In this document: piece after piece, positions 4,976 to 5,027 of the stretch
Layout: the number at the start of each line of letters is the position of its first letter
Numbering within the stretch: the stretch's first letter is position 1
Source: Planctomycetota bacterium
GTDB lineage: Bacteria > Planctomycetota > J058 > JARGOJ01
NCBI GenBank assembly: GCA_029210225.1
Contig: JARGOJ010000719.1
Coordinates: 1 to 5,027, forward strand
Direction: 5' to 3'
DNA: 5,027 bases
Position numbers and translations under genes: made by a program
The notes under the pieces: model-generated
What the model was told of the DNA's origin: nothing
The model's database searches: none
The model's input: the letters and a program-made list of their open reading frames with translations, nothing else

Positions 4976-5027
4976 AATCATGAACCCCTTTTTTTGAAAC
5001 CCTAAAATTAACCAAACAACACTGCGT
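4976..5027 (-). promoter_or_regulatory. Leader of the right-hand gene pair
   Basis: The only clear element is AAGGGG at 4990-4985, a ribosome site 9 bases before ATG 4975. Further upstream the minus strand is AT-rich (TTGGTTAATTTTAGGG at about 5015-5000) and may contain a promoter, but no convincing -35/-10 pair is visible before the window ends. Confidence 0.35.

Noticed and set aside
1..5027. Mobile elements, CRISPR arrays, tRNA or rRNA genes
   Set aside because: No transposase-like frame, terminal repeats, regularly spaced repeats or recognisable structural RNA sequence was found.

Overview
The window is bacterial: compact, mostly intron-less reading frames with Shine-Dalgarno sites, short intergenic gaps and roughly even base composition. 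It carries no rRNA, tRNA, insertion sequence or CRISPR array, and none of its proteins is an enzyme I can name. Two of the protein types carry domains of the pseudopilin/major-pilin kind that are reused as membrane-anchored modules: the 'AIxSMRTI...YGTLEELG...FTNExGV' type and the GspG-like 'DPWGNPW...GPNG...GGGDDI' type. From memory this is common in Planctomycetota, Acidobacteriota and some myxobacteria. I therefore infer one of these groups or a relative; this is a guess from protein style only.

Layout. Positions 1-1420 hold a minus-strand pair: a four-span membrane protein with a GspG-like calcium-loop motif (728-1420), coupled to a soluble Cys-rich protein that runs off the left edge (1-725). 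A 190-base divergent intergenic region (1421-1610) follows. Positions 1611-4041 on the plus strand hold a tandemly duplicated two-gene unit, A1-B1-A2-B2. A1 (1611-2144) and A2 (2883-3446) are single-span membrane proteins with a pilin-like outer domain. B1 (2169-2762) and B2 (3436-4041) are B-box-type zinc-finger proteins with two membrane segments and a conserved tail. The right end (4058-4975) is a convergent minus-strand pair of small proteins of unknown function: a 115-residue protein with a degenerate EF-hand-like loop, then a 148-residue 'MGYYMRFLTT' protein. Between them lies a 16-bp RNA hairpin.

How the parts may work together. On both arms of the divergent locus a membrane protein with a pseudopilin-derived module is paired with a Cys-rich, probably zinc-binding partner. 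The repeated pairing, the tight coupling and the retention of both members through the duplication suggest that A and B act together at the membrane. No reaction or pathway can be read from the sequence. The right-hand pair seems to be an unrelated transcription unit.
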